From Aselliscus stoliczkanus (lineage: Eukaryota; Chordata; Mammalia; Chiroptera; Hipposideridae), in assembly GCA_033961575.1 (NCBI GenBank), contig CM066735.1, forward strand, positions 36,661,501 to 36,725,500: a stretch of DNA of 64,000 nt. Reading direction: 5' to 3'. Below the pieces are notes generated by a model. That model was not told where the DNA came from. It worked only from the letters and a program-made list of their open reading frames with translations, and made no database searches. Below, piece by piece: positions 46,823-58,461 of the stretch (its first letter is position 1; every line of letters begins with the position of its first letter). Position numbers and translations under genes: made by a program.

Positions 46823-47540
46823 GATGTAGGTTTTTCTCTGTGATCCAAAGATTATTAAGTTCAATTAGGATTGTGAATGATAGTTGTAGGATATTGATCT
46901 AGATTGAGAAAAAAATAAAGATGTCTTTGTATTTATTAGTTGACTCTCTGGAAACAAACACCACATATCCAGATGTGGAGGTAGAAGTCTTGTAAATTAA
47001 GTTGTAATTCAATTATACCAAGGTTTTTTTTCATTGTAAAGACATTTGTGTCTCCAACAGCATCCTAGCAATTTTTTATTTGACACTTTTAAATGCAGAG
47101 ATGTTAAAAACTGCATTACACTTCAGAAAAGAAGTAGATATACATTAGAAGCAGTTCAACAAAAGAGTTCAATTCAAACTCTAAGCAATGTTTTGGGTCA
47201 CTTTTATTTCTATATTAAGCTTATTTTTCCCAGTTGGAGACCATCATACACATAGGTTCACTCTCTGATGAACCTGCAGTGTCACCAAGTTCAACATTAC
47301 CAAGTGTTAGAAGAGTTTCTTCTGTGAAGTTTATCACTCAATGAAATATTTACATGTCCAATTACCTGGGCGACGGGTTTCATTAAACCTTGCAGAACAA
47401 CTAGAGTATCTTATGTTTTTACCTTTTTTAGTATTATTCATGGAAGTTATTAAAATATATAATACCCCAGTAATATCCCATAAAGGCTTTTCATATACTC
47501 AAGTTAAAGTGGTGGTCCTAATACTGTGGGAAAAAAATGT
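46823..47540. other. Unassigned sequence
   Basis: No feature recognised. Confidence 0.4.
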
Positions 47541-47542
47541 GT

Positions 47543-47597
47543 ATATATATATTTATAAATATATATATATATATTTTTTTTTTCCTTTTTTTTTTTG
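47543..47597. repeat. (AT)n and T-run low-complexity tract
   Basis: Broken AT dinucleotides followed by T-runs. A further AT run lies at 47866-47886. Confidence 0.9.
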
Positions 47598-47889
47598 TTC
47601 CTAAAACTGCTTTCAAAACCACCAGTATTAAAGTGAAGCAATTACATAGGCCTCCTTAATACCTTTCTGTCTTGGATAAATTTAATTTTGCCTTGTCTCA
47701 AAGAAAAATGTTTTACTAAATTAAATATATTTATGAAAAATGAGCAAAGCAAGAACATAATGTAGTTACATGTCTCAATTTTTAATTCATGCATTGGGTG
47801 TATTTTCTTCTAATAGAAGTTATCGCTATAATAAGAAAAATATAGCATCAAATATTCAGTTTTATTATATATATATATATATATATTAA

Positions 47890-48525
47890 AAAAATCAAAA
47901 TATACAAGCCTGTTGAAACCACAAGCTGCTGATGGATATCTTAAAGCAGCTTTTATATTCTAAATCACTGATGACTAACCATACATGGTCTTGTATATTG
48001 TTTGAATCATTCATCTTTCCAAGTGAAAAGAAACAAAGAAAAGATAAGCAGTGAGTGATAATGTAACGGATGGTGCAAGATTTGGAGATTACAAAGCTTG
48101 ACATTTGTCTTGCTGGAACAATTTTGAAACCCTCTCCCTCGATTACTTTTTTAGAAAATAGGAATATAGTCATTCTGAAACTAATATTGTAAAAACTCAG
48201 GCAAGACATCCATAAAGTGATTCTTTGTAAAGATACTTTCATTTACTAGAGCCAAAAACCTTTGTCAGATTATTTTTATTGATGCCTCTCCATATGGCTT
48301 TATGATTAAATTGTGAGGCCCGTGCCTGTGGATTATGTTATACAAGAATTACAAGGAATCCTTGTGGTATTTCCAGTAACTTAACATGTGGAAATGATTC
48401 AAGATATATCTGCCTTACAAAGCTATAAATTCCTACACCCTTCAGCACAGTGTTTTTCATCATTGAATTCTAGTGCCCAGGGTCTCAACAAATTGTTATT
48501 CCTGTTATTGTTTTTGTTATTGTTA
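47890..48525. other. Unassigned sequence
   Basis: The 115-residue minus ORF at 47895-48242 has no domain. Confidence 0.4.
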
Positions 48526-48529
48526 TATA

Positions 48530-48765
48530 TAATCACAACCATTAAGTGCCAAGTATGTGCCAAGCACTAAAGAAGGTTTTGTGTGTTTGCTATATTTTAA
48601 CCCAGGACCTCTCTAATACTAACAATACATTGCAAAGCAGGTATTATGATCCCCAGTTTACTGATGTTGAAACCAAAGCTCAACTAAAAGAAATACATCA
48701 CCCAAGTCCCAAAGTCTCTAGGTAGCACAGTACAAGGCAGCCTGACTCCGTACTATGCTCTTTCC
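48530..48765 (-). repeat. MIR SINE, minus strand
   Basis: AAGTGCCAAGTATGTGCCAA, AGGTATTATGATCCCCAGTT and GCAGCCTGACTCCGTACTAT follow the reverse MIR order. Confidence 0.75.
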
Positions 48766-50278
48766 AGCACATCTTATTGAATTGACATAATTTCCCCATT
48801 AGTAATGTTCCCATGTAGATGGAACCAATATATATTTGCTTGTAATTCTGATTAAATATAAAAAAGAGAATATTTGAAAAAATTACCAGGAAGCCCTTAA
48901 AGCTATCCCTTGGAGTATCAAATACATCCACTCTTTGTAGACATGAACCCAGTTAATGTCCAAGGAGCACAACACCCTAATCATGCCTTGTTGCTCTAGC
49001 AGAACTAACACAAATCATGGTAGATAAATGATAATATACTTACGTAAGGACAAGGTATGCTATTCACTGCTTTTAGTAATAGAACTCTTCTAGAATCTAT
49101 AGCTATGGGTTGAAGGGAAGAGGTGATGTCTGAGTCAGTTAATTGCTCCTCTTTGCATCCAGCACTACCATGTGTCAGCCAAGGTTGAGTTTAAAATGGA
49201 TTCCAGTTTGTCTCCCAATCTGTTGAAAGCCATTGTCACCCTACTGAAACGCCACACACCGATCACTTCCCACATTTGTTTTCCCGCATGCACCCTGTAA
49301 TTGATGATCTGTCAGCAACATCGAACTCACTCTGATAAGATCTGTGACTTTTATAAGAGCAGTCAGGGATTTGTTTATTTTTCCAAAGACCAGCCTCAAC
49401 TCTGCTGATAGTGGTTTTTGTGGGTTTTTGTTTTTTGTTTTTTGTTTTTTTTTTGAAAATAAGCAGACACGCTGCTGGAATCATCCCAAAACCCAGGCCA
49501 ACTCACAGCTCCAGCTTGTTAGGTTCACAATGCCCATAATTTAACAGGTTTAACTTTATGTACATTTTAGGAAAGTAACAAACAATTGCAGAAACAGCAA
49601 AGATGAGGATGCGGGGCTGTTGGAAAAGGACATCACAAAAATAAGAAAACTCCTACATACTGAATGAGGATTTTGAGGTCAGATTAGGTTGAAAAGAAAA
49701 TAGGTAGAGAGGGAAATTGTGTAATATATGCCTTAACGTGTCTAAGAGTTACAAAAAAAGATAATAGACAAGAAAGATAATTTCCTTGAGGAAGCAATTC
49801 AGAAAATCCTATTTTAAGGTTTCCGCCAAAAGAAGAAAGGAGGCAATATTTTAGGACTGATTTTGTGGTCAAGCAACAGACCCTCAGATTCCTTCTGAGT
49901 ATTTTATTCCTGGAAACCACAATGAATTGGCCATGGATAGCACTCAAAGCACTCACTGCCACATTTTTCTCTCTCCTACCTGGCTTGCTTCAGACTGAAG
50001 TAGGTCCACGTTGTGTTCCCACTCCACCTAACTAAAATTTACTTATGTGTGCACAGCTGAGAGACCTTAGCCATCACCATCCAATAGTAAGGCTATAAAA
50101 GGTCAGATTGCAAATTATCTCTGTCCTGAGACATGACTTCATCAGTTCTGACTGCCGAGGCTGCAGTTTTTCATGACTCAGTCTTGCAGAACTCTCTTTG
50201 CTGTTCATTTGACAACGTGGAATTTTTATACAGTTCAAGTGATACCAAATGAATATTCAAGGAAGTCATGAAGGGCAT
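48766..50278. other. Unassigned sequence
   Basis: Contains a T-rich (TTTTTTG)n tract at about 49425-49455. No gene recognised. Confidence 0.4.
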
Positions 50279-50294
50279 AAGAAATCATAAAATG

Positions 50295-50408
50295 GGGCTG
50301 GCCGAGTGGCGCGGTGGTTAAGCACTGGCTTGGGAAGCCAACGGCCCTGGTTCGGGTCCCACATCTGAGGGCCAGTGACATTGCCCTTAAAAAAAAAAAA
50401 AAAAAAAA
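50295..50408 (+). mobile_element. Short head-only SINE
   Basis: GGGCTGGCCGAGTGGCGCGG head, GGTTCGGGTCCCAC, then about 20 A's. A perfect duplication AAGAAATCATAAAATG is at 50279-50294 and 50409-50424. Few differences from the shared pattern, so probably young. Confidence 0.96.
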
Positions 50409-50424
50409 AAGAAATCATAAAATG

Positions 50425-51585
50425 ATATTGTGAAATCTGAGGGTATGTGCATACATATTTCCAAAGTAAAGGAGTGACCCTACCCACCTCCCCTGTAGCT
50501 CAGTAATAGTAGGAAATTTTGTGAATGGTTTTATGTGTATCAACTTCAGGCATTTTTAGACAACACTTACAGGGCTCCTTTCTTTGCTATTGACTATTGA
50601 TTCCCATAATCCCTCCTCTTCATCCTCTCCCCACCCACTGCCTCATCCCACCAGCGATTATAGCTGAGCTACTTTGAAAAAGTCAATTATCTTCTTTGCA
50701 TTGGACTTGTCTCCTTTCAAAAATGAAATATTTGAGCTACATGTTCTGTTATGTCCTGTTCAGACCAGAGGTTCTATTTAAAACACGGGATTAGCAAAAT
50801 ATACTTTCTACATTTCAATGTGATATTTCAAGATATTTATGCATAGGCAAGACTTGACAGAGCCTAAGTTGGGTGATCAGAAAATATGTACTTCTTGGCC
50901 AAAACCTTAATCAAATAGTCTAAGTAACAGGATTACAGATGGATGATTGGTTTAGTCTATGTAACCCAGAGAAGATATTTTTCTTTTGACCATAAATAAA
51001 TTGGTTTTTTTAAACTTAGAACCTTAGAAATTAAGCAATTTTGTTTCAGGAAGAATGAAAGTAGTTAGGATGCAGCCCATAGCTTATTTTTGTACATTAA
51101 AATATATTTGCATGTATAAAGTTTATATAGACTAACCTAACAAATTCTACAGTGCTTATTTTTCTAAACTATTATTTTAGATATACATAAGTCAAAATGA
51201 GTAAAGCCCAGACAGAATGAAATGAGAACACAAGCTACAATTTAAAAAGAAAATAACATTATTAAAAATTAATTATTAAAAATTGTGGGTTTTTTTCCTT
51301 ACCGTAACTTTCCTCTCTTCCCTAGATATGAGAAAAAAGGGGAAATGGTGATATCTGAGGCAAATCCTCTCGAAACTCAAAACCTATCCATTTGTGGAAC
51401 TCCTGGGACAGATTTCTGTACTTCCCTTTAGGGACTTCTATTTAAATAGAAAAGCATGCGAGTTTGCATTTTGAATTTCAGAAAATGGAAGAGTTTTGTG
51501 CAAAATCACTGGAAGGAGAGATAATAAAAATAGAAGATTCCAGAGTCTTCCTCCACTCCCACACAGCAAATGTTTTCTAAATCTT
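50425..51585. other. Unassigned sequence
   Basis: No feature recognised; AT-rich in 51200-51300. Confidence 0.4.
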
Positions 51586-51600
51586 AATAAAGTGAAGATT

Positions 51601-51975
51601 GGACTGGCCAAGTGGAACATTGGCGAAGAGCTGGCTTGGGATGTCAGTGGCCCCGGTTCGGATCCCATATATGAGGGCCAGTGACACTGCCCTCGACAGC
51701 TAAGATGTTTAACAAAAGCTCCACCTGGAGCTTGGCTGCTATAAGACCCCGGGACGGCATAGCTGCAGCCCCTCCTGCAGTGGGCTGCCATAGGCTACAG
51801 TTAGTGGCCGACATCCAGCGTGAGCAGCTGGCAGCCTGTGTGAGCTGCCAAGAGCTGCTGTGAGTAGCTGTCCAGAGGCAGGAGACCACTCTGCCTCACC
51901 AGGGAAGAATGTAATGATGATACTAACGTGGGCCAGTGAAGCAATGTCCTCCACAACTAGACTGAAGAACACAAC
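51601..51975 (+). mobile_element. Long SINE, 5' part, split by an LTR
   Basis: Head GGACTGGCCAAGTGG, B-box-like GGTTCGGATCCC, full body to CTAGACTGAAGAAC, where an LTR interrupts it. The 3' part resumes at 53296. The duplication AATAAAGTGAAGATT (51586-51600 and 53394-53408) encloses the SINE halves and the LTR together. Confidence 0.95.
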
Positions 51976-52794
51976 TGTTGGGGGCCAACAGCCCCCCAGT
52001 GTCTGACAAGGTCACATTGCCACGTTCAGCACTGGATGTTTGGGGTGCTGCCTTGTGGTTGGTCATGTAATATCTCCTGCCTCTGTGAACACATGTGCCT
52101 TTCCTCTACATTGGATCCTATAGGAGACAGTACTTTCACTGCACTTGTGGCAAGTTCCTGTGGTACCCCAATGAGAGATGGCTGTGTAAGTCAACGAAGG
52201 GGCAAGATTTCCAAAAAAAAAAAAAGAAAAAAAAAGAAAAAAGAAACTACCTAAGACAGGCAACAGCCTGATGGGGACCTCAGGACTGAGAAAGGGGGAC
52301 TCAAACCCCTTGGAAACAGAGGCACAGACCCCTGGCCACGTAGGCCAAAAACCTGTCTGTAAGAAACTGACTGCCTGCCAATGAGAAACTGATGATAACA
52401 TCAGCCTGTTGAGCTCATTTGCCTAAAGCCACTGCCGTGAGAGGTCTCCTTGGAGACTAAGACCCCCCCAGGCCATGAGAGTTCAGGTAAGAGGCAGCTT
52501 ACTGACCATGGGGTATGTTAATCAATAGCCCTATTTGAATTCTTTGCCTTGTACCTTGTTGCAGCAACAGATACTGAAGCTTTAACTGAGAAACAGATGC
52601 TACCTCCATAGAATAAGAGAGGTGTGAAACCCACTTTGGTTACTAGGTATTGTGTTTACATAGGAATAGACTTTAGATACTTTTACCCTAAACATAGTCA
52701 CTGCTAGTATCTTAGTAATAGCTCAAGTACACGCCCTGTGAGTATTATGATAGTGTTTAGATGTTAGGATTTAGCATAATTTCTTGATAGTAAA

Positions 52795-52950
52795 AATAGC
52801 TATAGTAAACATTCTTTAGGCAATATGTAGATATAAATCCTTAATATAAGATAGTCACAGTAAACAAACTTAGGCAATATACAAAGAAATACGTCAATCC
52901 TTAACATAAGATAGTCATGATAAACATTCTTTAGGTGATATGCAGAAACA
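52795..52950 (+). repeat. Tandem repeat in the LTR upstream region
   Basis: Three imperfect units of about 55-60 bp, each with the series ATAGT...GTAAAC...TTAGG(C/T)(A/G)ATAT. The first LTR has only one such unit (about 6652-6712). Confidence 0.85.
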
Positions 52951-53134
52951 AAATCTGGGTCTCATAGAAATTATCATAGTAAAAGACAAGATAATCCTTT
53001 AACGGAAGAGTAAGTCACAGTGCACCCTGGAGAGAGCAATTACAAGGAAGTAAAGATTGAAAATCCTGGGAAATAGAAAATACCAAACTCATGTGAAATG
53101 TAACTTGTGACTTGTGATACTGGTAAAGAGTCCC

Positions 53135-53162
53135 TATAAAAGGAACATGCTGTATCAATAAA
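53135..53162 (+). promoter_or_regulatory. LTR TATA box and polyadenylation signal
   Basis: TATAAAA (53135-53141), then AATAAA (53157-53162), 15 bp apart. The first LTR has CTCTAAAA where this copy has the TATA box. Confidence 0.6.
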
Positions 53163-53295
53163 GTGTGACACTCCTTCTCTGAAACTCCCCTGGTGTCTCT
53201 ACTCTCTCCCTTCTTTCTTCTTTCTTCTTTCTTCCCTTGCCGATGCCGTCTCCACCTGAGGGAACCCCTGGACTCGTGGAGGCTGGACCCTCACA

Positions 53296-53393
53296 CAAAA
53301 GGACAGTAAATTGTCTGTTCCCTGTCCCTGGTTCCCCAATGCTGTTCCCCTTCCCCAATTCCCCAATAAAATGTTTAAAAAAATAAAAATAAA
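53296..53393 (+). mobile_element. Long SINE, 3' part after the nested LTR
   Basis: Resumes with CAAAAGGACAGTAAATTGTC, the expected continuation of the SINE broken at 51975, then TTCCCCAATAAAATGTTTAAA and an A/T tail. Confidence 0.95.
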
Positions 53394-53408
53394 AATAAAG
53401 TGAAGATT

Positions 53409-54020
53409 TTGAAGTAGAAATTAAGGGATCTGTTTTCCATGGAATTCTATGGAGGCTGAAAAGAAAATAGTCACATTTTGGAAAGAATTTTAACTTTGGG
53501 GTCATTTCAACCTCAAGAAATCCTGGGAGAAGCATCCTGGGCAAGCCTCCACCAAAAAGATGGGCATATCATTTGCCAGGCAAATGTTTTCGGTGGTACT
53601 GCTTGTAGGCAGAACATCAGAGCTGGGGACTAATTTAACATAAGCAACAGACCCCAGGATTACTAATGGAAATCATGGGATGGGGTATATTGCAGAGGGC
53701 TACAGTTCCTGAAAGAGTATATACGGACCTGATTCAGGGAAAATTGTGGTAGGCTGAAACTTCATCTAAACTGCTACTATTCTGGAAAACATTTAAAATT
53801 CCTTTCAGTATTTAAAAACCTGTTAATTCATTTTTGCACTCTATGTATTGGTCTCAATAACACTTGTTATTGTTTCTAAACCTATCATACTTTATCCCAA
53901 ACAAGTTAGACTTTAATACATCTTCTAATAAAGATTTCTTTTTTTAATGCCAACTTGATTTAAAATGAAAATCAATACAGAGAATACCACTCCCAGCACC
54001 TGTGTTTTGAAAGCAGTTTG
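53409..54020. other. Unassigned sequence
   Basis: No feature recognised. Confidence 0.4.
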
Positions 54021-54029
54021 CAGAGATTG

Positions 54030-54200
54030 ATTTAATATCACAGCTGTGGAAAGCAAGATTGTTCTGCTTCCCTGTCCCATTTTGCTTGTGGGCAAGCTAA
54101 GGCACAGAGGAATTATGTGATTAGCCCAAAGTCACACAGCCAATCGGTGTCAGCACTGAGAAGGCCCATGTTTAGCCCATACGGCTGTACTCTGCCGTTC
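54030..54200 (-). repeat. MIR SINE, minus strand
   Basis: GCAAGCTAAGGCACAGAGGA, GTCACACAGCCAATCGGTGT and CATACGGCTGTACTCT follow the reverse MIR order. Well preserved. Confidence 0.8.
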
Positions 54201-56385
54201 TCATTATTTACTGCAGTTTTCATCTCCCGGTTCGCCGTCCTAAATAGCCCCACTGTTCCACAGCAAAATGGCTAAGGTCTTGGTCAACAAGCAGCCGGTG
54301 CTGCTATGGATATTGCTCTGTGAACCTGTTCTCTTTAACACTCTAGGGAGAAGAGGAAGTTTTCATTATTATTGATTTGCTCCTTTGCTGGATGATGTGT
54401 TGTCAAGTGAAGAGAAAGGCAAGGCCAGGAGTAAGGACTGAATCATTTTAATCCCAGGCCTGCCTATGGCTTTGGGCAAGGGCCTTCCTTCATCTTACAA
54501 AACTTCAGATGTACAAGGAAACTCAGAATGCCCATTTTGGCAGTTTTTGAAAGAAACCTAGGTATTTTGTCATATTAAATTGGAAAGGATTTATCAAGGT
54601 TATATGATTCCCAATCATCAGTTTTATGATTAGTATTCTGATGGTTTAATACTATATTTACTAGACAACAATGATTTGAATTCTTCAAAGAATTTCAAGT
54701 TATTGAAGTAACAACTGCCTATGGAGTCACCTAATCACCCTTCTCTTTTTTCCTTAATAAATGGGACATCCTTGTAAAGCTTCAAATAAAGGTATTTGCT
54801 TCAGTTTGTAAGAAAGGATTTTCCTACTAATGTGCCAACAAAGAATATACAACCTTCAGAAGTAGCCAAAATTTATTAACCCCCCCCAAAAAAAAAGTTT
54901 GGTTTGGGTATTTTCATTTTCACATATGAGTCAAAGTGCTTTTCAGCTTTCTAAATCAGAAATGCTAATAAAAGATGCAAAATCCTCACTTTTTATGACT
55001 GTGACAGCACTTGAACCAAACACTCCTCAATGCTTACTGAGGTGAAAATTCTTTTCTTCAAGTCTCTAAATGTGGTTTTAGATCTCTCTGATTATTTGCA
55101 GATGTGGTTTTGTGTTCATTTATTTTTCATAAGTCATAAAAAATGTATAAAAACATAAAACCCCTACATTCAATCCTTCCATCTACATGGACCCCTTGAC
55201 TGCCTGCTAAGCCTGTGAAAATCTGCTCCCTTGGAAGGGCACCTGCAGTGACTGAATATTCAAAAAGCTGTGGTTTTCCAGATCAACAGGAAATGGGTCA
55301 TGTGCAAGAGTCCACTGCAAAATCAGCCTTGACTCCCTACTAGACTAACCGTCAGAGCAAAATAATAAATAAAAAGCAGTGAACACTTTCAGATGCAGTG
55401 ACAGGGCATCAAGAAAAGAGAACCACAGAAGGTAGAAGGTGAATTCTTGAAGAATAACTGAATCTGGAGAGTGAAATCTACTCCTGATGTCTACTTTAGA
55501 TTCTCCTTTTGTCAAGAATACACATATGCATGTCTTTCCTACTACCTTCATGCCATTCTCCTATTTCTTTCTTCTTATCTGTATTTTCCAAGAAGAGGAT
55601 CATAGAAGTCAGGTAAAGAAAAAGGTTTACTGTGTTGCTCTCTTTTTAAAAAACAAAAAACAAAAAACAAAAAACAAAAAAAAAAAGAAAGAAGTCTTGT
55701 TCCCTCTACCCACTCTTCCCAATGCTTATTAGCCCAATTGCAATACTCATGATTTACTCACTCGAGTGAGTGAATTTATAGCTACAGCAAATGTACTTTC
55801 CTTCTTGTGCTTTTCTGGAGCAACTGTTATCAAATGAGCACAGTGCCATCAACAAGACAGATAAGTGCCTTCCATTTCCCAATTACATGTGAGTAGGCAG
55901 AAAGCAGAGGGCCAGCAGGCTGGATGACAATCCTAAAGGAGGATTTAGAGTCAGTTCATATTGCAGAGGGCTCTGGAGTCATTTGGAATTGGACTTGCTA
56001 CCAGGTAGCCATAATGGTTTTTCATTTTCTATCAGATATCTTGGGGCAGATTGCAAAAGAAGTGATGTCTTTTAGTGGCATATTTCCACCTGACAGAGTC
56101 TAACATAAATGTTGAATATAGTAACACTCAGATGGTCTTTTCATCAAATCAGTAAAACTCTTCTCATACCCAACTTTCCAACTTCCGTGATTTCCCTAAC
56201 CTACCCCTAACCAACCTCAATGTGCAAATAGATTTTAAAATTCTAGGACCAACCTCCTCAAAATTGGGAGTCTTTTTTTTTTATTCTGATCTATTCCTAA
56301 TTATTATTTAATGCACCAGTTGGAACAAAGCTATCTCAAAAGTAACATCAAACTAGGAAAGTAGATATATAACCAGTCATCTTGT
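54201..56385. other. Unassigned sequence
   Basis: No gene or family recognised over about 2.2 kb, apart from an (AAAAAAC)n tract at 55650-55686 and a perfect 16-bp palindrome ACTCACTCGAGTGAGT at 55756-55771. Confidence 0.4.
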
Positions 56386-56389
56386 TTTA

Positions 56390-56545
56390 TGTGTGTGTGT
56401 GTGAGTGTGTGTGCATGCGTGTGTCTATGTGTGCTCATATATGTGCATATTATATATACATTGTGTATATAGACACAGAGATATACATCTATATAGATAT
56501 ATGGATATATATATATATCTGTAGCTGTACACACACACACACATA
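56390..56545. repeat. GT/AT/CA low-complexity region
   Basis: A run of GT, broken AT and CA dinucleotides. The minus ORF 56331-56552 arises from these. Confidence 0.9.
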
Positions 56546-56729
56546 AGTACATATACTATTTGCATATTTTTCCCCATAGTGATATACCTCTTTCTTCACA
56601 AGGAAAGCAAGTAACATCAATTCTAATGCTTCCTTCACCATTCTACACAAAGTGTCCCTTACTTTACTTCCTCAATTTTTGCACTGAGGGAGAGGTTCAA
56701 CTCATTATCTTATCTTCATCTGTCATGTT

Positions 56730-56733
<4 letters not shown>

Positions 56734-56782
<49 letters not shown>
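56734..56782. repeat. (AT)n microsatellite
   Basis: About 24 uninterrupted AT units, self-complementary. Confidence 0.97.
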
Positions 56783-56787
<5 letters not shown>

Positions 56788-57605
56788 AACGAAACGGCAT
56801 GCTTAATCTGTTTTATTTTCACGTTCATTCCTGGGATACTGTTTTTCTTCTGTTTTGTAAAATGCCAGTTTTACTCTTCATCTATATTCCTGCTCAAGAG
56901 AGATTGAAGCTTTTACAGAAGCTCAAAACCAACCAAATCATTAGTACATAACTGGGGCAGGGGTATGAATGGGATTGCTAGAGTGTTTCAATACAAAGAA
57001 ATTTTAAGTTTTTATAAGTGCCCAGGGCTCAGTAACACTTTCTACTATTTTTCAGAACAAAATGTATATGACACGAACAACTGATATTTCAGCTTCTATC
57101 ACCAATCATGACAATGGCTTGCATATGCCAAGTCAGAAAGACTTCCCTTTCATTGAAGGGCACTTCACCACTCAGAGATGATCATAGTTTTATATGGACC
57201 AAGCAGGTGTATATTCTGTAGCATTATCTACTGGGAAGAGAATGTGTCTTTTATTTGAATGAGCCTTAGGCAATGAATGGTTCAAGGCAAACTGAAGTTG
57301 TGAGGATACCTGCTGGATAAATTATATTGAGTCAGAGAAATGTTGGCTTCCATAGAGTGTCCTCAAGCCACAATTGCAGAGTAATTGACAACATTTACAA
57401 TAGTTGAGATCATTTTATTTGATTGTGAAAACAAGAAAAGCATGGGAATACAAAGTTGTTTATGCACCCCACTAAGTTTTTCCAATATTGCACATCAACT
57501 TCATGTACCAAATCGCACCTCAGATAACAGATACATCTATATTTCTGGCACTAGCAACTCTGGAGCTTACAGGAAAATCTGTAATGTAGAGGGGAGTTCA
57601 TCAAA
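56783..57605. other. Unassigned sequence
   Basis: No feature recognised. The short ORF 57385-57654 has no domain. Confidence 0.4.
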
Positions 57606-57607
57606 AT

Positions 57608-57760
57608 TGGTTAAAAGCATGAGTTTTGAAATAAGATGTAGATTTGAACACTAACTTTGTAGTTTCTAAATGATTTTAATCATTCTTTTAACTTGCCTAT
57701 AAAGAACATATGAAAATATGAGACATAATAAACACTCAATAAATGGTAGTTCTTATGATA
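57608..57760 (+). repeat. MIR SINE
   Basis: AAAAGCATGAGTTTTGAAAT near the head, then AATAAACACTCAATAAATGG at the tail. Diverged. Confidence 0.65.
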
Positions 57761-58009
57761 CTATTTTAATGGGTCTGTTTTAAATACCCCCAATTCAGAT
57801 ATAGCTGCAATACTAAGAAAGTGAAAATCTGAACATTAATATTTTAAGATCTCGTTAAGGACTGTCTAATATTAGAGGGGAATGCATCTTACCAGAACTT
57901 CTTTGTTTCATTTTATGAAGAATAATAAACTTTCTATAAAGAAAAACATCATTTTGTTGATCATCAACATCTTTTATTTCCTTCATCATTGCCCTCTACC
58001 GAAAGTTTG

Positions 58010-58150
58010 GTAAGTGCTAATATACATTATCTTCTTTAATCCCCACAAGAAGCTGATAAAGCAGGTATTTTTATTCATTTTACACATGACAAAATTGACA
58101 CTTGGAGAAGTTGGCTAACTTGCTGAAGAACACACACTTATTAAGAAAGA
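58010..58150 (-). repeat. MIR SINE, minus strand
   Basis: TTATCTTCTTTAATCCCCAC, TTATTCATTTTACACATGAC and GAGAAGTTGGCTAACTTGCT follow the reverse MIR pattern. Confidence 0.8.
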
Positions 58151-58157
58151 GAAGAAA

Positions 58158-58450
58158 GATTTTTTTACTTTATTTTCTTTATCAGTTGCCGGCCTCTGGA
58201 CGGCCACTCACAGCAGTTCTTGGCAGCTTACACTGGCTGCCGGCCACTCACTGTAGCCTATGATAGCCCACTGCAGCAGGGGCTGCAGCTATGCCGTCCC
58301 GGGGACTCACAGAAGCCCAGCTCCAGGTGGAGCTTTTGTTCATCATCTTAGCTGTAAAGGGCAGTGTCACTGGTCTTCATATGTGGGATCCAAACAGGGG
58401 CCGCTGGCATCCTAAGCCAGCTCTGAACCAAAGCACCACTTGGCCAGCCC
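58158..58450 (-). mobile_element. Shortened long-type SINE, minus strand
   Basis: On the minus strand the head (GGGCTGGCCAAGTGGTGC) and body run normally to the GGCCGGCAACTG point, then go straight into an A-rich tail. The CACTGATCTGCCTC-to-TTCCCC section of about 150 bp seen in the other long SINEs is missing. The duplication AAGAGAAGAAA (58147-58157 and 58451-58461) surrounds the shortened unit, so it inserted in this form. Confidence 0.9.
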
Positions 58451-58461
58451 AAGAGAAGAAA

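Larger units (their letters stand above)
51976..53295 (+). mobile_element. Solo LTR (family copy 2) nested in a SINE
   Basis: Starts TGTTGGGGGCC and ends GGACCCTCACA, 1320 bp. It is the same family as 5951-7027, sharing GATCC/TTATAGGAGACA, AGTTCCTGTG, TGCAGCAA and GAGAGCAATTACAAGGAAGT. It is longer because of an A-rich insertion at 52214-52246 and a tandem repeat at 52795-52945. TATAAAA is at 53135-53141 and AATAAA at 53157-53162. The host duplication is short and imperfect (CAA-C/A). No retroviral genes remain. Confidence 0.93.
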
